This document shows, piece after piece, positions 44,202 through 53,116 of a DNA stretch of 64,000 bases (position 1 is the stretch's first letter; the number at the start of each line of letters is the position of its first letter). A program made the translations under genes and the position numbers. The notes below the pieces were generated by a model. It had not been told where the DNA came from, made no database searches, and was given only the letters and a program-made list of their open reading frames with translations. Source of the DNA: Succinivibrionaceae bacterium (GTDB taxonomy: Bacteria > Pseudomonadota > Gammaproteobacteria > Enterobacterales > Succinivibrionaceae). The stretch spans positions 139,862 to 203,861 of the forward strand of contig JAHZGH010000014.1 in NCBI GenBank assembly GCA_019420905.1, written 5' to 3'.

Positions 44202-44423
44202 CTAATCTCTTATCAAGATCTCAATACCATCTTCAAAATCAGAAGCTATTTTATTTGCCTTTTGTACAACATCATCTTCGTTAATATTATCTTCAACATC
44301 TATCACTAAAGATCCTGTGGCAAAATTTAAGTTGGCATCAATAAAATTTTTTTTCAAAAGTCCCTCTAATTTGCTTGCACAATGTGGGCAATCAATGCCA
44401 GAAATATCGCAACGAACTTTCAT
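44202..44423 (-). CDS. Small heavy-metal-associated (HMA) domain protein
   Basis: A stand-alone HMA domain of 73 residues with the metal-binding motif SGIDCPHCASKLE at residues 7-19 (GxxCxxC form). Such domains fold as beta-alpha-beta-beta-alpha-beta and carry Cu(I), Zn or Cd. The sequence resembles CopZ-type chaperones and the N-terminal domains of metal ATPases, but no ATPase is adjacent. The start at 44423 is set by AGAGG; a longer frame to 44465 has no ribosome site. It sits between pckA and divergent nfuA. The metal it binds cannot be told from sequence. Confidence 0.8.
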   Translation of the reverse strand: MKVRCDISGIDCPHCASKLEGLLKKNFIDANLNFATGSLVIDVEDNINEDDVVQKANKIASDFEDGIEILIRD

Positions 44424-44622
44424 ACATTTACCTCTAAGTATAATTAGAGTTGAATAATCTCTCAACTATAAGTTGAATTATATGGCAGGATAAAACAAAT
44501 TTCAAAATATTAAATAAATAATGCAGCTTTTTTTTTCAAATATCCTTTTAATGTTGTTCACACGTGTATAATTCCTCTAAAAATAGCTATAAATCTCGCT
44601 TAATAATGGAATATATATAACA

Positions 44623-45213
44623 ATGAGCAAAATCAGTGTAAGTGATAAAGCCCAAGAATATTTTTTAAAAATTATCAAAGAGCAAAAAATGGATGGTCTA
44701 GCTATACGCTTGACTGCTACTAACGTCGGTACCCCTGGAGTCCAATGCGGTATACTTTACTGTCCAAAAGAATATATAACCAGTAATGACGAGCATTTTC
44801 AGATGAACGGATTTGAAATCGTTATTGATAGCTCTGTAAGTATGGTTTTAGATGAATCTGTTCTAGACCTTACCAAAAACGAAGACGGATCTGATTTATT
44901 AACTTTTCATGCTCCAAATTTAAATAAAAGCTCCTTACCAGAAGATGCCAGCTTAAAGGATAAAATTAAATATTTTATTGATACTACCGTAAGCCCTGCC
45001 CTAGCTGGTCACGGCGGAGCTGTATCATTAGATGACGTTACAGAAGATGGCATCGTTAAGGTAAGATTCCAGGGCGGATGCTTAGGATGTTCTATGGTAG
45101 GCTTAACTTTAAAAGAAGGTATACAGACCCAATTAAATCAAGCCTTTCCTGGAATGATAAAAGATGTAATTGATGTAACTGATCATAAAGTTACTGAAGA
45201 AACTTACGGTTAA
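44623..45213 (+). CDS. nfuA: Fe-S biogenesis protein NfuA
   Basis: Scaffold or carrier that delivers [4Fe-4S] clusters under stress. The 196 residues (191 in E. coli) include a degenerate A-type domain lacking the usual catalytic cysteines (residues 1-95) and a C-terminal Nfu domain (LAGHGGAVSLDDVTEDG near 126, with the cluster-binding CxxC in QGGCLGCSMV near 150). The Shine-Dalgarno is weak. In E. coli nfuA lies beside bioH and gntX; here the same neighbourhood is kept loosely, without gntX. Confidence 0.95.
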   Translation: MSKISVSDKAQEYFLKIIKEQKMDGLAIRLTATNVGTPGVQCGILYCPKEYITSNDEHFQMNGFEIVIDSSVSMVLDESVLDLTKNEDGSDLLTFHAPNLNKSSLPEDASLKDKIKYFIDTTVSPALAGHGGAVSLDDVTEDGIVKVRFQGGCLGCSMVGLTLKEGIQTQLNQAFPGMIKDVIDVTDHKVTEETYG

Positions 45214-45235
45214 AATAAAAGTTAGCAATAAATAT

Positions 45236-45287
45236 AAAAAGGATGACAAATAAAGGCGCAGTATAGTCTCAAAAAATCATCCTTTTT
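45236..45287 (+). terminator. Probable terminator of nfuA
   Basis: AAAAAGGATGA and TCATCCTTTTT form an 11-bp stem with a 30-base loop, 22 bases after the nfuA stop. The long loop makes it weaker than others in the window. The rest of the gap to gpsA (385 bp in all) has no open frame. Confidence 0.6.
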
Positions 45288-45369
45288 ATTTCCAATGAGT
45301 TATTACAAAATTCGCAATTTATAAAAACACATATTATGGCATAATAATAAAAATTCTAATTATAATCAG

Positions 45370-45434
45370 ATTGCTTATCTTATAAATTATTTAAATAAAT
45401 ATTTATTTCATTTCATATTAAATTTATAAGCAAT
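45370..45434. repeat. Nested AT-rich inverted repeats between nfuA and gpsA
   Basis: ATTGCTTAT (45370-45378) pairs with ATAAGCAAT (45426-45434), and CTTATAAATT (45379-45388) pairs with AATTTATAAG (45421-45430), so the two pairings compete. A 16-base palindrome lies at the centre (45393-45408). Function unknown; AT richness may explain part of it. Confidence 0.45.
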
Positions 45435-45500
45435 AACTATAAAATTAGTTAATAAAAACCATGATATTTGTTTAAAATTAAGAAATTTACAACAAAAAAA

Positions 45501-45517
45501 GGCAGCTTTTAGCTGCC
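45501..45517. terminator. Terminator of gpsA (works in both directions)
   Basis: GGCAGCT and AGCTGCC with a 3-base loop, flanked by a seven-A run and a six-T run, so it can stop transcripts from both strands. It stands about 80 bases after the gpsA stop. Confidence 0.85.
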
Positions 45518-45598
45518 TTTTTTATTATATAAAATATATTTAAGATTTAATTAAATTAGCCTCATTTCAACAAGTGATATTTAAAAGATCACGATTTA

Positions 45599-46603
45599 CT
45601 ACTCACTTTTAAGAGAACGTGCTAATAAATCTATGGCTGCTTGTGGGCCTGATTTACCGTTATATAAAACTTCATATAGCTCATTGCAAATCGGCATTTG
45701 CAAATCCATATTAGATATGAGTTTATGTAGAGTCACGGTCATTGTGTATCCTTCTACGACCTGGCCAATTTTTTCTAAAGCCTCAGTAACTGATACCCCT
45801 TGTCCAAGCATTACTCCGAAACGGCGATTTCGAGATTGATTGTCAGTGCAGGTTAAAATTAAGTCTCCTAAACCAGAAAGCCCCATAAAGCCTCGTTCAG
45901 TAGCACCTAAAGCAACCCCCAATCGAATCATCTCTGCTAACCCTCTGGTAATTAAAGCTGTACGAGCATTAGCTCCATATCCCAAACCATCAGATAGTCC
46001 TACTGCTATCGCTATCACGTTCTTAATAGCACCGCCTAATTGCAAGCCAATAAAATCCTGACACTCATAGATTCTGAAAGTAGGAGTATGCATAAGCTTA
46101 CAAAGCTCAGCCGTGAATTTAACGTCATTTCCTGCTACTGCTATAGCTGTAGGCATGCCTAAAGCCAATTCCCGAGCAAAAGTAGGTCCTGATAAGGCAG
46201 CCATAGACATATGAAAAGGTAATACGGCTTTTGCCGTATCACTTAAAAGTTCACCACTTTCATGCTCTAACCCCTTAGTAGCCCAAGCCAGACGATGTTT
46301 AGGGGTTAAATAAGGAATAATTTTTTCTAAAATTTCCTTAAAAGTATGGCTGGGTACAACCAAAAGAATAATTAAAGCATCTTCAACTGCTTCTTTAAGA
46401 TCAGCTGTCAACTTAAGACTTACAGGAAATTTTATACCGGGAAGATAGGTACTATTTTCGCGCTTCTGCTGCATCTGCAGGACTCTTTCAGCCTTGCGGT
46501 CCCAAAGAGTTACCTGCAGACCTTTAGAAGCAACCGAGACTGCCAAAGAAGTACCATATGATCCGGCACCAATAACGCTTAACGCACTTTTGCAGTCAGT
46601 CAT
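45599..46603 (-). CDS. gpsA: Glycerol-3-phosphate dehydrogenase [NAD(P)+]
   Basis: Reduces dihydroxyacetone phosphate to sn-glycerol 3-phosphate for phospholipid synthesis. The 334 residues (339 in E. coli) show the Rossmann motif GAGSYGTSLA near residue 12, SGPTFARELALGMPTA near 138, the catalytic GGAIKNVIAIAVGLSDGLGYGANA region near 187, and GLGDLILTC near 240. I chose ATG 46603 over the adjacent GTG at 46606. It begins nine bases after secB and is the last gene of yibN-secB-gpsA. cysE, which usually follows, is absent. Confidence 0.96.
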   Translation of the reverse strand: MTDCKSALSVIGAGSYGTSLAVSVASKGLQVTLWDRKAERVLQMQQKRENSTYLPGIKFPVSLKLTADLKEAVEDALIILLVVPSHTFKEILEKIIPYLTPKHRLAWATKGLEHESGELLSDTAKAVLPFHMSMAALSGPTFARELALGMPTAIAVAGNDVKFTAELCKLMHTPTFRIYECQDFIGLQLGGAIKNVIAIAVGLSDGLGYGANARTALITRGLAEMIRLGVALGATERGFMGLSGLGDLILTCTDNQSRNRRFGVMLGQGVSVTEALEKIGQVVEGYTMTVTLHKLISNMDLQMPICNELYEVLYNGKSGPQAAIDLLARSLKSE

Positions 46604-46612
46604 CACAACATT

Positions 46613-47110
46613 TTACTCTTGAGATTTATTTGCAGCTTGTTCCTGCTGAGCCTTTTGAGCCTGCTCTAACTTACGCGCACGATAAAGGGCTTCAAAATTA
46701 ATCGGACGCAAATTAAGAACCGGGAATGACGCGCGAGAAATCATAGAAGCAATATGCTCACGAGCATACGGGAATAAAATATTAGGAGCAGTAGCAGACA
46801 ATAAATAATCAGCTGCTTCAGGTCCTAAATTACGTAATAAAAATAATCCTGCTTGATGAACCTCGCAGATAAAAGCCTGCTTATCATCATTAGTACAGGT
46901 TACAGTAACACGCATATCAACTTCAAACTGATCCTCGGCCACATGATTAGGCTTTGCATCAAATTCGATATTAATCTTAGGTTTCCACTGAGCAGTGAAC
47001 ACAGCTGGACTATTAGGAGTTTCTAAAGAACAATCCTTAGCATAAATGCGTAAGATTTCAAACTGAGGTTGCTTATGTTGCTCCTGAGATTGCTGATTAT
47101 TATCTGACAT
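46613..47110 (-). CDS. secB: Protein-export chaperone SecB
   Basis: Tetrameric chaperone that keeps preproteins unfolded and hands them to SecA. The 165 residues match the family (155 in E. coli), with IYAKDCSLETPNSP near residue 22, LFLLRNLG near 90, NILFPYARE near 110 and the FPVLNLRPINFEALY motif near 128. A glutamine-rich, low-complexity N-terminus and C-terminal tail account for the added length. It lies between yibN and gpsA, but the grxC gene usually found between yibN and secB is missing. Confidence 0.97.
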   Translation of the reverse strand: MSDNNQQSQEQHKQPQFEILRIYAKDCSLETPNSPAVFTAQWKPKINIEFDAKPNHVAEDQFEVDMRVTVTCTNDDKQAFICEVHQAGLFLLRNLGPEAADYLLSATAPNILFPYAREHIASMISRASFPVLNLRPINFEALYRARKLEQAQKAQQEQAANKSQE

Positions 47111-47132
47111 AAGATTTCCTTATTATAAAAAA

Positions 47133-47597
47133 TTATCTCTTAGTTGTAATAGGTAGGTTATCCATAACCCACTGATTTATACCGCCTTCAAGGGTAAAAA
47201 CCTGCTTATACCCTAACCTCTTCAAAATTCGTGCACAATAGAAAGTATCGGAATCAAACTTGTCCTTGCCAACTAAGATAACCGGCTTGTCCTGCGCATT
47301 ATCAATACGTTGCAATTTACCGCTCTTAATCTCAGATGCGGTAATATTTAAAGAACCTGAAATATGTCCTTTTGAAAAGAAAGCTGTAGAACGTACATCC
47401 ACAAACACACCATTATCATGGTTTACCTTAATAGAGGCTGTACTTGATGATATTTTTTTAATATTTGCAGTCCATATTCTAATCTGAACAAAAACTAACG
47501 CTACAAAAGCAACAACCCAAATACCTACCATAAATAAATGGCGACTTGCAAAAGCACTGTATTCGGCCATATTTTCAGCAGAGAATAAATCTCCCAC
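47133..47597 (-). CDS. yibN: YibN-like membrane-anchored rhodanese-domain protein
   Basis: A 154-residue protein with one N-terminal membrane helix (about residues 22-40) and a rhodanese domain: VFVDVRSTAFFSKGHISGSLN near 64 and VFTLEGGINQW near 137. E. coli YibN has the same layout and position. The active-loop segment (VGKDKFDSDTFYCARIL) has no Cys at the expected catalytic place; the only Cys lies a few residues further on in the helix. It may be catalytically inactive, or my alignment of the loop may be off. It diverges from gpmI, as in E. coli. Confidence 0.88.
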   Translation of the reverse strand: MGDLFSAENMAEYSAFASRHLFMVGIWVVAFVALVFVQIRIWTANIKKISSSTASIKVNHDNGVFVDVRSTAFFSKGHISGSLNITASEIKSGKLQRIDNAQDKPVILVGKDKFDSDTFYCARILKRLGYKQVFTLEGGINQWVMDNLPITTKR

Positions 47598-48348
47598 GTA
47601 AACACCTCAAAAAATCTAAAAGCGCAAATCTATTATCAGCAGTTAATATAACTGATATAGACATTCTATTTTTGCCTTGATTTTAGTCTGATTACATCAT
47701 AATTAGACTAAATAATCTTACAACAAATATGTAAGCTTTATAAACTCAAGATCTTTTTATAACTAGTCTTACATCAAAGAATAGTCCCCATTGCACATGT
47801 TAAGCCTAAGAGTTAGGAAACAAAGCATATGCTTATATATCTGCATTTAATTATAAAGCGTAACAAAAAACACCTCAATAGATACCAAACAGCCAAAGCT
47901 TATTTTAGTAAAAAGGATAGCTATTCTATATACAACTAATTGTTTTTATATAAAGTTATATTTATTACTAAGTTAAATACATTATTATTTATTTTTTTCA
48001 AATAATTAAAAATTTTGTCTTATCTTCATAAGATTGATTGCTATATCCATTTATAAACAAAAAATTACTCAAAATAAACAGACTATATTTTTTCTTTATT
48101 TTATTTATAGAAGGCATCTCAATATTAAAATAATGATGATACAAAACAGAAAGTCTTTTGTTTTTACAAATGATTTATATGATAAAAAAATTTAATATAA
48201 AAACAACTATCAGTTTTATAAAGCTTTTTATATATTGTCATCTTATACTAATTAAAAATAACTTTCTTGAATTCAGATCTTAATTACGTTTTGGATTCAA
48301 ACACGCTAAAATATAGTAAATATTTTTCATTTAAGCGAGATGTATCAA
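47598..48348. other. Long non-coding gap between yibN and gpmI
   Basis: This 750-bp gap is the largest non-coding stretch before the terminal repeats and is very AT-rich, with stops in every frame and no RNA gene recognised. It must hold the divergent promoters. A possible gpmI promoter is TTTGGA with a 16-base spacer to TATAGT (48312-48317). The clearest structure is the dyad at 47683-47711. Confidence 0.55.
47683..47711. repeat. Dyad-symmetric element upstream of yibN
   Basis: TTAGTCT plus ATTA (47683-47694) mirrors TAAT plus AGACTAA (47700-47711) around a 5-base centre, with one mismatched position in each arm. It lies about 90 bases upstream of yibN and could be a regulator-binding site. 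Confidence 0.5.
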
Positions 48349-49887
48349 ATGGCCAATAAAAAACCTTTTGCTCTTATCATCATGGATGGATGGGGCGATA
48401 ATCCTGAAAAAGAATTCAATGCTGTAAGTGCTGCTAAAACACCTGTTTTAGATGCATTAACAGCTAAATATGCTCATGCCGACATTCAAGCCTCTGGAAC
48501 CTATGTAGGCTTGCCTGAAGGTCAAATGGGTAACTCAGAAGTTGGTCACACTAATATTGGTGCTGGCCGTATCGTATATCAAGAATTAACTCGTATTGGA
48601 AAAGCTATCGATGACGGAGATTTCTTTACCAATAAAGTTTTATGCGAAGCAATTGATAAAGCTGTTGCCAATGGCCGGGCAGTCCATATTATGGGACTGA
48701 TGTCAGATGGCGGTGTTCATAGTCATCAAGATCACATAATAGCCATGATAAAATTAGCAGCACAAAGAGGTGCCAAACAAATTTACTTCCATCCTTTCTT
48801 AGATGGTCGTGATGTTCCTCCGCGCTCTGCTCATAGCTTTATAGAAATATTTGAAAAAGTTTTTGCTGAATTAGGTGTTGGCCGTTTTGCCTCCTTAATT
48901 GGCCGCTATTTTGCAATGGATCGTGATAATCGTTGGGATAGAGTTCAGCAAGCTTACGATCTTTTAACCGAGGCTAAGAGTGAATTTGCTCCTTTTGCTA
49001 GTGCTAAAGATGCTTTAGACGCAGCTTATGCTCGTGATGAAAATGATGAATTCGTAAAAGCCTCTGTTATTGGTGAGCCTGCTCCTTTAGTTGACGGAGA
49101 TAGCCTTATTTTCATGAATTTCCGTGCTGATAGAGCTCGTCAAATTACTCGTGCCTTTGTAAACGATGATGCCAATTTCACCGGCTTCAAACGCAATGTA
49201 AAAGTTAAGTTAGCAGATTTCGTCATGCTTACTCAGTACGCAGCTGACATTGAAACTAGCTGTGCCTTCCCTCCAGAAGATCTAAAAAACACTTTAGGTG
49301 AATGGCTATCTGCTCATGGTAAGACTCAATTGCGTATTTCTGAAACTGAAAAATATGCCCACGTTACCTTCTTCATGAATGGCGGTGTTGAAACTGTTTA
49401 CCCAGGAGAAGATCGTTCTTTAGTTCCAAGCCCTAAAGTAGCAACATATGACCTGCAGCCTGAAATGAGCTCTGAGGAATTAACTGATAAGCTATGTGCT
49501 GCTATCGAATCATGCAAATATGACGTAATTATTTGCAATTACCCTAATGGTGATATGGTTGGTCATACAGGTGTCTTTGAAGCCGCCGTTAAAGCTGTTG
49601 AAGCTGTTGATCACTGCATCGGCAGAGTCGTTGAATCCTTACAAAAAGTTGGCGGAGAGTGCTTAATTACTGCAGATCATGGAAACTGCGAACGTATGAA
49701 AGACTTAACTACAGGCCAGCCGTATACTGCACACACAAACTTACCTGTACCGTTAATATATGTTGGCAGACCTGCAGAAATGGCTACTGACGGTCGCTTA
49801 TGTGATTTAGCTCCAACCATATTAACTTTAATTGGAATGGACATTCCTAAAGAGATGACAGGTAAATGTTTAATTACCTTAAAGTAA
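48349..49887 (+). CDS. gpmI: 2,3-bisphosphoglycerate-independent phosphoglycerate mutase
   Basis: Interconverts 3- and 2-phosphoglycerate in glycolysis using two Mn ions and a phosphoserine. The 512 residues match E. coli GpmI (514). The catalytic serine sits in QMGNSEVGHTNIG near residue 62, with metal ligands in IIMDGWGDN near 10, GGVHSH near 123, FLDGRDVPPRSA near 150, GDMVGHTG near 405 and TADHGNCE near 446. ATG 48349 is chosen because GCGAGA lies nine bases upstream; the in-frame ATG at 48340 overlaps that site. It has its own promoter region and terminator. Confidence 0.97.
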   Translation: MANKKPFALIIMDGWGDNPEKEFNAVSAAKTPVLDALTAKYAHADIQASGTYVGLPEGQMGNSEVGHTNIGAGRIVYQELTRIGKAIDDGDFFTNKVLCEAIDKAVANGRAVHIMGLMSDGGVHSHQDHIIAMIKLAAQRGAKQIYFHPFLDGRDVPPRSAHSFIEIFEKVFAELGVGRFASLIGRYFAMDRDNRWDRVQQAYDLLTEAKSEFAPFASAKDALDAAYARDENDEFVKASVIGEPAPLVDGDSLIFMNFRADRARQITRAFVNDDANFTGFKRNVKVKLADFVMLTQYAADIETSCAFPPEDLKNTLGEWLSAHGKTQLRISETEKYAHVTFFMNGGVETVYPGEDRSLVPSPKVATYDLQPEMSSEELTDKLCAAIESCKYDVIICNYPNGDMVGHTGVFEAAVKAVEAVDHCIGRVVESLQKVGGECLITADHGNCERMKDLTTGQPYTAHTNLPVPLIYVGRPAEMATDGRLCDLAPTILTLIGMDIPKEMTGKCLITLK

Positions 49888-49906
49888 TTAAATATTAATT
49901 ATAAAT

Positions 49907-49954
49907 AAACTCTCAGGCTGCGGTTAATATAACAACACATAAACCTGAGAGTTT
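49907..49954. terminator. Terminator between gpmI and glpG
   Basis: AAACTCTCAGG and CCTGAGAGTTT form an 11-bp stem with a 26-base loop, followed by TTTTTT on the plus strand. It ends gpmI and may also serve the converging glpG transcript, whose stop lies five bases away. Confidence 0.8.
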
Positions 49955-49958
49955 TTTA

Positions 49959-50807
49959 TTAATGTTTATTATAACGATAGAATTCAAATAATCCTAAAAT
50001 AATGCCAACGACTAAACCACCTAAATGGCAGAAATTAGCAAGAGAATCATTAATAAAAAAACCTAAAAGCACAAAAATAATGCTAACGCTTAATAATCCA
50101 TGAGGAATATTCAATCTATCAGCAAAATTTTTATTAGACGATAAAATTCCTGCAAAACCTATTACTCCATAAACAGCCCCTGACAAACCACCAAATACCG
50201 TATTAGGAGACAAAAAAACTAACTGCAGTATATTGCTTATAAAAACAACGCTTATAAATACAGAAAAGAGCTTTACCTTACCAAAAGTATTTTCTATTGG
50301 TCTTGCTAAGGCTTCCCACATGACTAAATTAAAAGTTATATGAATTAAGCCAAAATGTAAAAAAGCAGGAGTCAATAAACGATAATATTCCCATGGTTTT
50401 GATATATCTATATATTTAGTCAAAGAAAAATAATGCAACATCTGCTCTTGAAAAAAGAACTGACAAATAAAAAATAAAATACAAACTATTTCAATAATAG
50501 AAGTAAAAGAAAATGGATCCCAATTTAAGGCTCTCAGAAAACCTAATCCCAACTCTTTATCTTTTGCAATAGTTCTACGACATTTCCAAGATGCTTGTAC
50601 ATATTGTTTGGCATATGGGCTTTGTACATATAAAAACAGCTCACGCTTAGCCTTATAAACATCATCTTGATTATTTACATAAACAACCCATTTACCATTT
50701 ATTGATTCTTTACAGCAAGCTTTTATATTTATAGTATTCAAATAATCAGTAAAATTCAAAGCCTGCGCTTTAGGTAGCAGGCAAACCTCAAAAAAAATCT
50801 TTTCCAC
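49959..50807 (-). CDS. glpG: Rhomboid family intramembrane serine protease GlpG
   Basis: Cleaves transmembrane helices inside the inner membrane. The 282 residues (276 in E. coli) hold a cytosolic N-terminal domain (1-85) and a six-helix core. The catalytic pair is Ser in GGLSGAVYG near residue 205 and His in NFCHLGGLVVG near 260. The conserved HxxxN-type loop HFGLIHITFN is near 152. Its stop side faces the gpmI terminator, and its start touches the hldD stop, so hldD and glpG form one unit. That pairing with an LPS gene is unusual; E. coli glpG sits with glpE-glpR. Confidence 0.93.
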   Translation of the reverse strand: MEKIFFEVCLLPKAQALNFTDYLNTINIKACCKESINGKWVVYVNNQDDVYKAKRELFLYVQSPYAKQYVQASWKCRRTIAKDKELGLGFLRALNWDPFSFTSIIEIVCILFFICQFFFQEQMLHYFSLTKYIDISKPWEYYRLLTPAFLHFGLIHITFNLVMWEALARPIENTFGKVKLFSVFISVVFISNILQLVFLSPNTVFGGLSGAVYGVIGFAGILSSNKNFADRLNIPHGLLSVSIIFVLLGFFINDSLANFCHLGGLVVGIILGLFEFYRYNKH

Positions 50808-51766
50808 TATTTATTCAGCCAATTAAGATACTCACTGACACCTTCTGAGACAGTCTTAAACTTAATATCACATCCTGCCGCTCTTAATTTAGTCAAATCA
50901 GCCTGAGTAAAGGACTGATAATGCCCCTTTAAATGCTCAGGAAATGGAATAAACTCTACCTCTCCATGGCCATGATATGCAATTACTGCCTTTGCGATAT
51001 TTAAAAATGGTTCAGCTCTGCCAGTTCCGCAATTGTATATTCCTGAAGCGCCCTTATGTTCCCAGAACCAAATATTTACATCAGCAACATCACCGACATA
51101 AACAAAATCTCTCATTTGCCCGCCATCGCTGTATCCATCACATCCGGCAAATAGTTTAGGATTTTCTCCTCTTAACATTTGATTATTAAGATGGAAAGCA
51201 ACGCTAGCCATAGAACCTTTGTGGCTTTCTCTTGGACCGTAAACATTAAAATATCTGAGCCCTACGACCTGAGATTCAAGCTGAGGAAGACGTCTACGTA
51301 CATACTCATCAAAGAGAAATTTAGAATAGCCATACACATTCAAAGGACACTCATATTTGCGATCTTCGACATAAACACTTCCTCCACCATAAGTTGATGC
51401 TGAAGAAGCATACATAAATGGAATTCTATGAGATACAGCAAATTCAAATACTTTAACTGTATATTCATAATTATTCTTCATAACATATTGGCCATCCCAC
51501 TCTGTAGTTGCCGAACAAGCTCCTTCATGAAAAATTGCTTCAACATTATGACAACCATAATGAGCATTAAACGCAGCTTCATTCTGAATTAAAGCTAAAA
51601 AATCTGCTCTATCCATATAATCTGCAATATTTAAATCAGCTAAATTTGCAAACTTATGGCCATCTTTTAAATGATCAACAACTAAAATATCGGTTATTCC
51701 TTTATCATTTAATTTCTTTACAATATTTGAGCCAATAAATCCGGCTCCACCAGTAACAATAATCAT
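50807..51766 (-). CDS. hldD: ADP-L-glycero-D-manno-heptose 6-epimerase
   Basis: Last step in making the activated heptose used in the LPS inner core. The 319-residue short-chain-type epimerase begins with the NADP-binding MIIVTGGAGFIGSNIV and contains FHEGACSATTEWDG near residue 82, SSASTYGGG near 120 (SSAATYG in E. coli), the catalytic YGYSKF near 142, and RYFNVYGPRE near 168. Heptosyltransferase genes lie within 6 kb, so this is part of an LPS-core cluster. It overlaps glpG by one base. Confidence 0.97.
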   Translation of the reverse strand: MIIVTGGAGFIGSNIVKKLNDKGITDILVVDHLKDGHKFANLADLNIADYMDRADFLALIQNEAAFNAHYGCHNVEAIFHEGACSATTEWDGQYVMKNNYEYTVKVFEFAVSHRIPFMYASSASTYGGGSVYVEDRKYECPLNVYGYSKFLFDEYVRRRLPQLESQVVGLRYFNVYGPRESHKGSMASVAFHLNNQMLRGENPKLFAGCDGYSDGGQMRDFVYVGDVADVNIWFWEHKGASGIYNCGTGRAEPFLNIAKAVIAYHGHGEVEFIPFPEHLKGHYQSFTQADLTKLRAAGCDIKFKTVSEGVSEYLNWLNK

Positions 51767-52061
51767 AAAATTCCCCTTATTAATATAGAATTCTGCAATA
51801 AAAGAAACATTAAAAATAATTCTGACAGTTCAGTATATTTATGCTTAGCATTTTTTATTATTCATTGTATTATGCTCGCAATATGAGCTTTACCGCAAGA
51901 TAGCGAAAAAAGAAGATATTATTAATTGATAAACACTTTAGTAGAGAAAAATTAAACTTATAATCTAGGAAATCTTCTACAAAATTTCTTATCTTATAAA
52001 AGATAAGCATTAAATAATATAAAAAAGCTTTTAGATTTAAATTTTAATAAAAGAGATAAAA

Positions 52062-53093
52062 GTGAACAAAATTCTGATCATTGCTCCTTCTTGGCTAGGA
52101 GACATAATTATGTCGCAAAGCCTATTAAAAATTCTAAAGTCACAAGATCCACAATGTATTATTGATGTATACGCACCAGCATATACTCTTCCCATACTTA
52201 AACGCATGCCGGAAGTTGATAATTATATAATAAACCCATTTGCTCACGGAGCTCTCAATCTAAAACAACGATTTTTAGAAGGTAAAAAACTACAAAAACA
52301 TAATTACAATTGTGTTTTTGTCTTACCAAATTCATTAAAATCTGCGCTTATAGCTTTTTTTGCTAAGATTCCAGATCGCCGAGGTTTTAAAGGGGAATCT
52401 CGTTACTTTATTATTAACAACATGCGTACAAATAAAGAAGATTTCCCTCGCATGGTTGAACGTTATGCTGCTCTTGCTTTTAATAAAAAACAGGTGAAAG
52501 CAGCTCAAGATCTGCCATTAATACCTTCACCAAAATTATCCATAAATACTGTATCAGCTGAGCTTTTAAACAAACTGCAAATAAATTTAGATAGGCCATT
52601 ATTAGCCTTAGGCTGTGGCGCTAATTATGGGCCATCAAAATTATGGCCCGTAGAAAATTTTGCTGAAATTAGTAATAAGTGGATAGAACAGGGAGGAGCT
52701 GTTTTAGCGTTAGGATCTAAAAAAGATGGCTTTACTGTTGAGGCAATTTCAAAAAATATTAATAATGATAACTTAAAATATTTTTATAATATTGCTGGCA
52801 AAACAGACTTAACTGAAGCTTTAGATTTAGTAGGGGCTTGTACCGCTGCTATATGTAATGACTCAGGATTAATGCATACTGTTGCAGCTGCAGACATTCC
52901 GCAAGTATGTATTTTTGGCTCAACCTCAACAAAATATACCCCTCCATTGTCTGATAAAGCTATTTGTTTAGAAGCAACTGTACCTTGCCATCCATGTTTT
53001 AAACGTACCTGCAAATTCAATACATATGCTTGCTTAAAAGAAATATCTCCAGATATGGTTTGGCAAGCTTTAAAAAATTTAGTTAAGATTTAA
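52062..53093 (+). CDS. waaF: ADP-heptose:LPS heptosyltransferase II
   Basis: Adds the second heptose to the LPS inner core at the inner face of the cytoplasmic membrane. The 343-residue GT9 protein shows IIAPSWLGDIIMSQSLL at the N-terminus, LPNSLKSALIAFFAKIP near residue 88, MVERYAALAF near 133, LGCGANYGPSKLWP near 187 and NDSGLMHTVAAADIP near 266, all WaaF marks. The start is GTG 52062 behind AGAGA. It is followed after 23 bases by waaA. Upstream the 51767-52061 gap has an 8-bp hairpin (CTTATCTT/AAGATAAG at 51988-52007) and no gene. Confidence 0.95.
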   Translation: MNKILIIAPSWLGDIIMSQSLLKILKSQDPQCIIDVYAPAYTLPILKRMPEVDNYIINPFAHGALNLKQRFLEGKKLQKHNYNCVFVLPNSLKSALIAFFAKIPDRRGFKGESRYFIINNMRTNKEDFPRMVERYAALAFNKKQVKAAQDLPLIPSPKLSINTVSAELLNKLQINLDRPLLALGCGANYGPSKLWPVENFAEISNKWIEQGGAVLALGSKKDGFTVEAISKNINNDNLKYFYNIAGKTDLTEALDLVGACTAAICNDSGLMHTVAAADIPQVCIFGSTSTKYTPPLSDKAICLEATVPCHPCFKRTCKFNTYACLKEISPDMVWQALKNLVKI

Positions 53094-53116
53094 AATTTAA
53101 TGCTAGGAATTTATAC

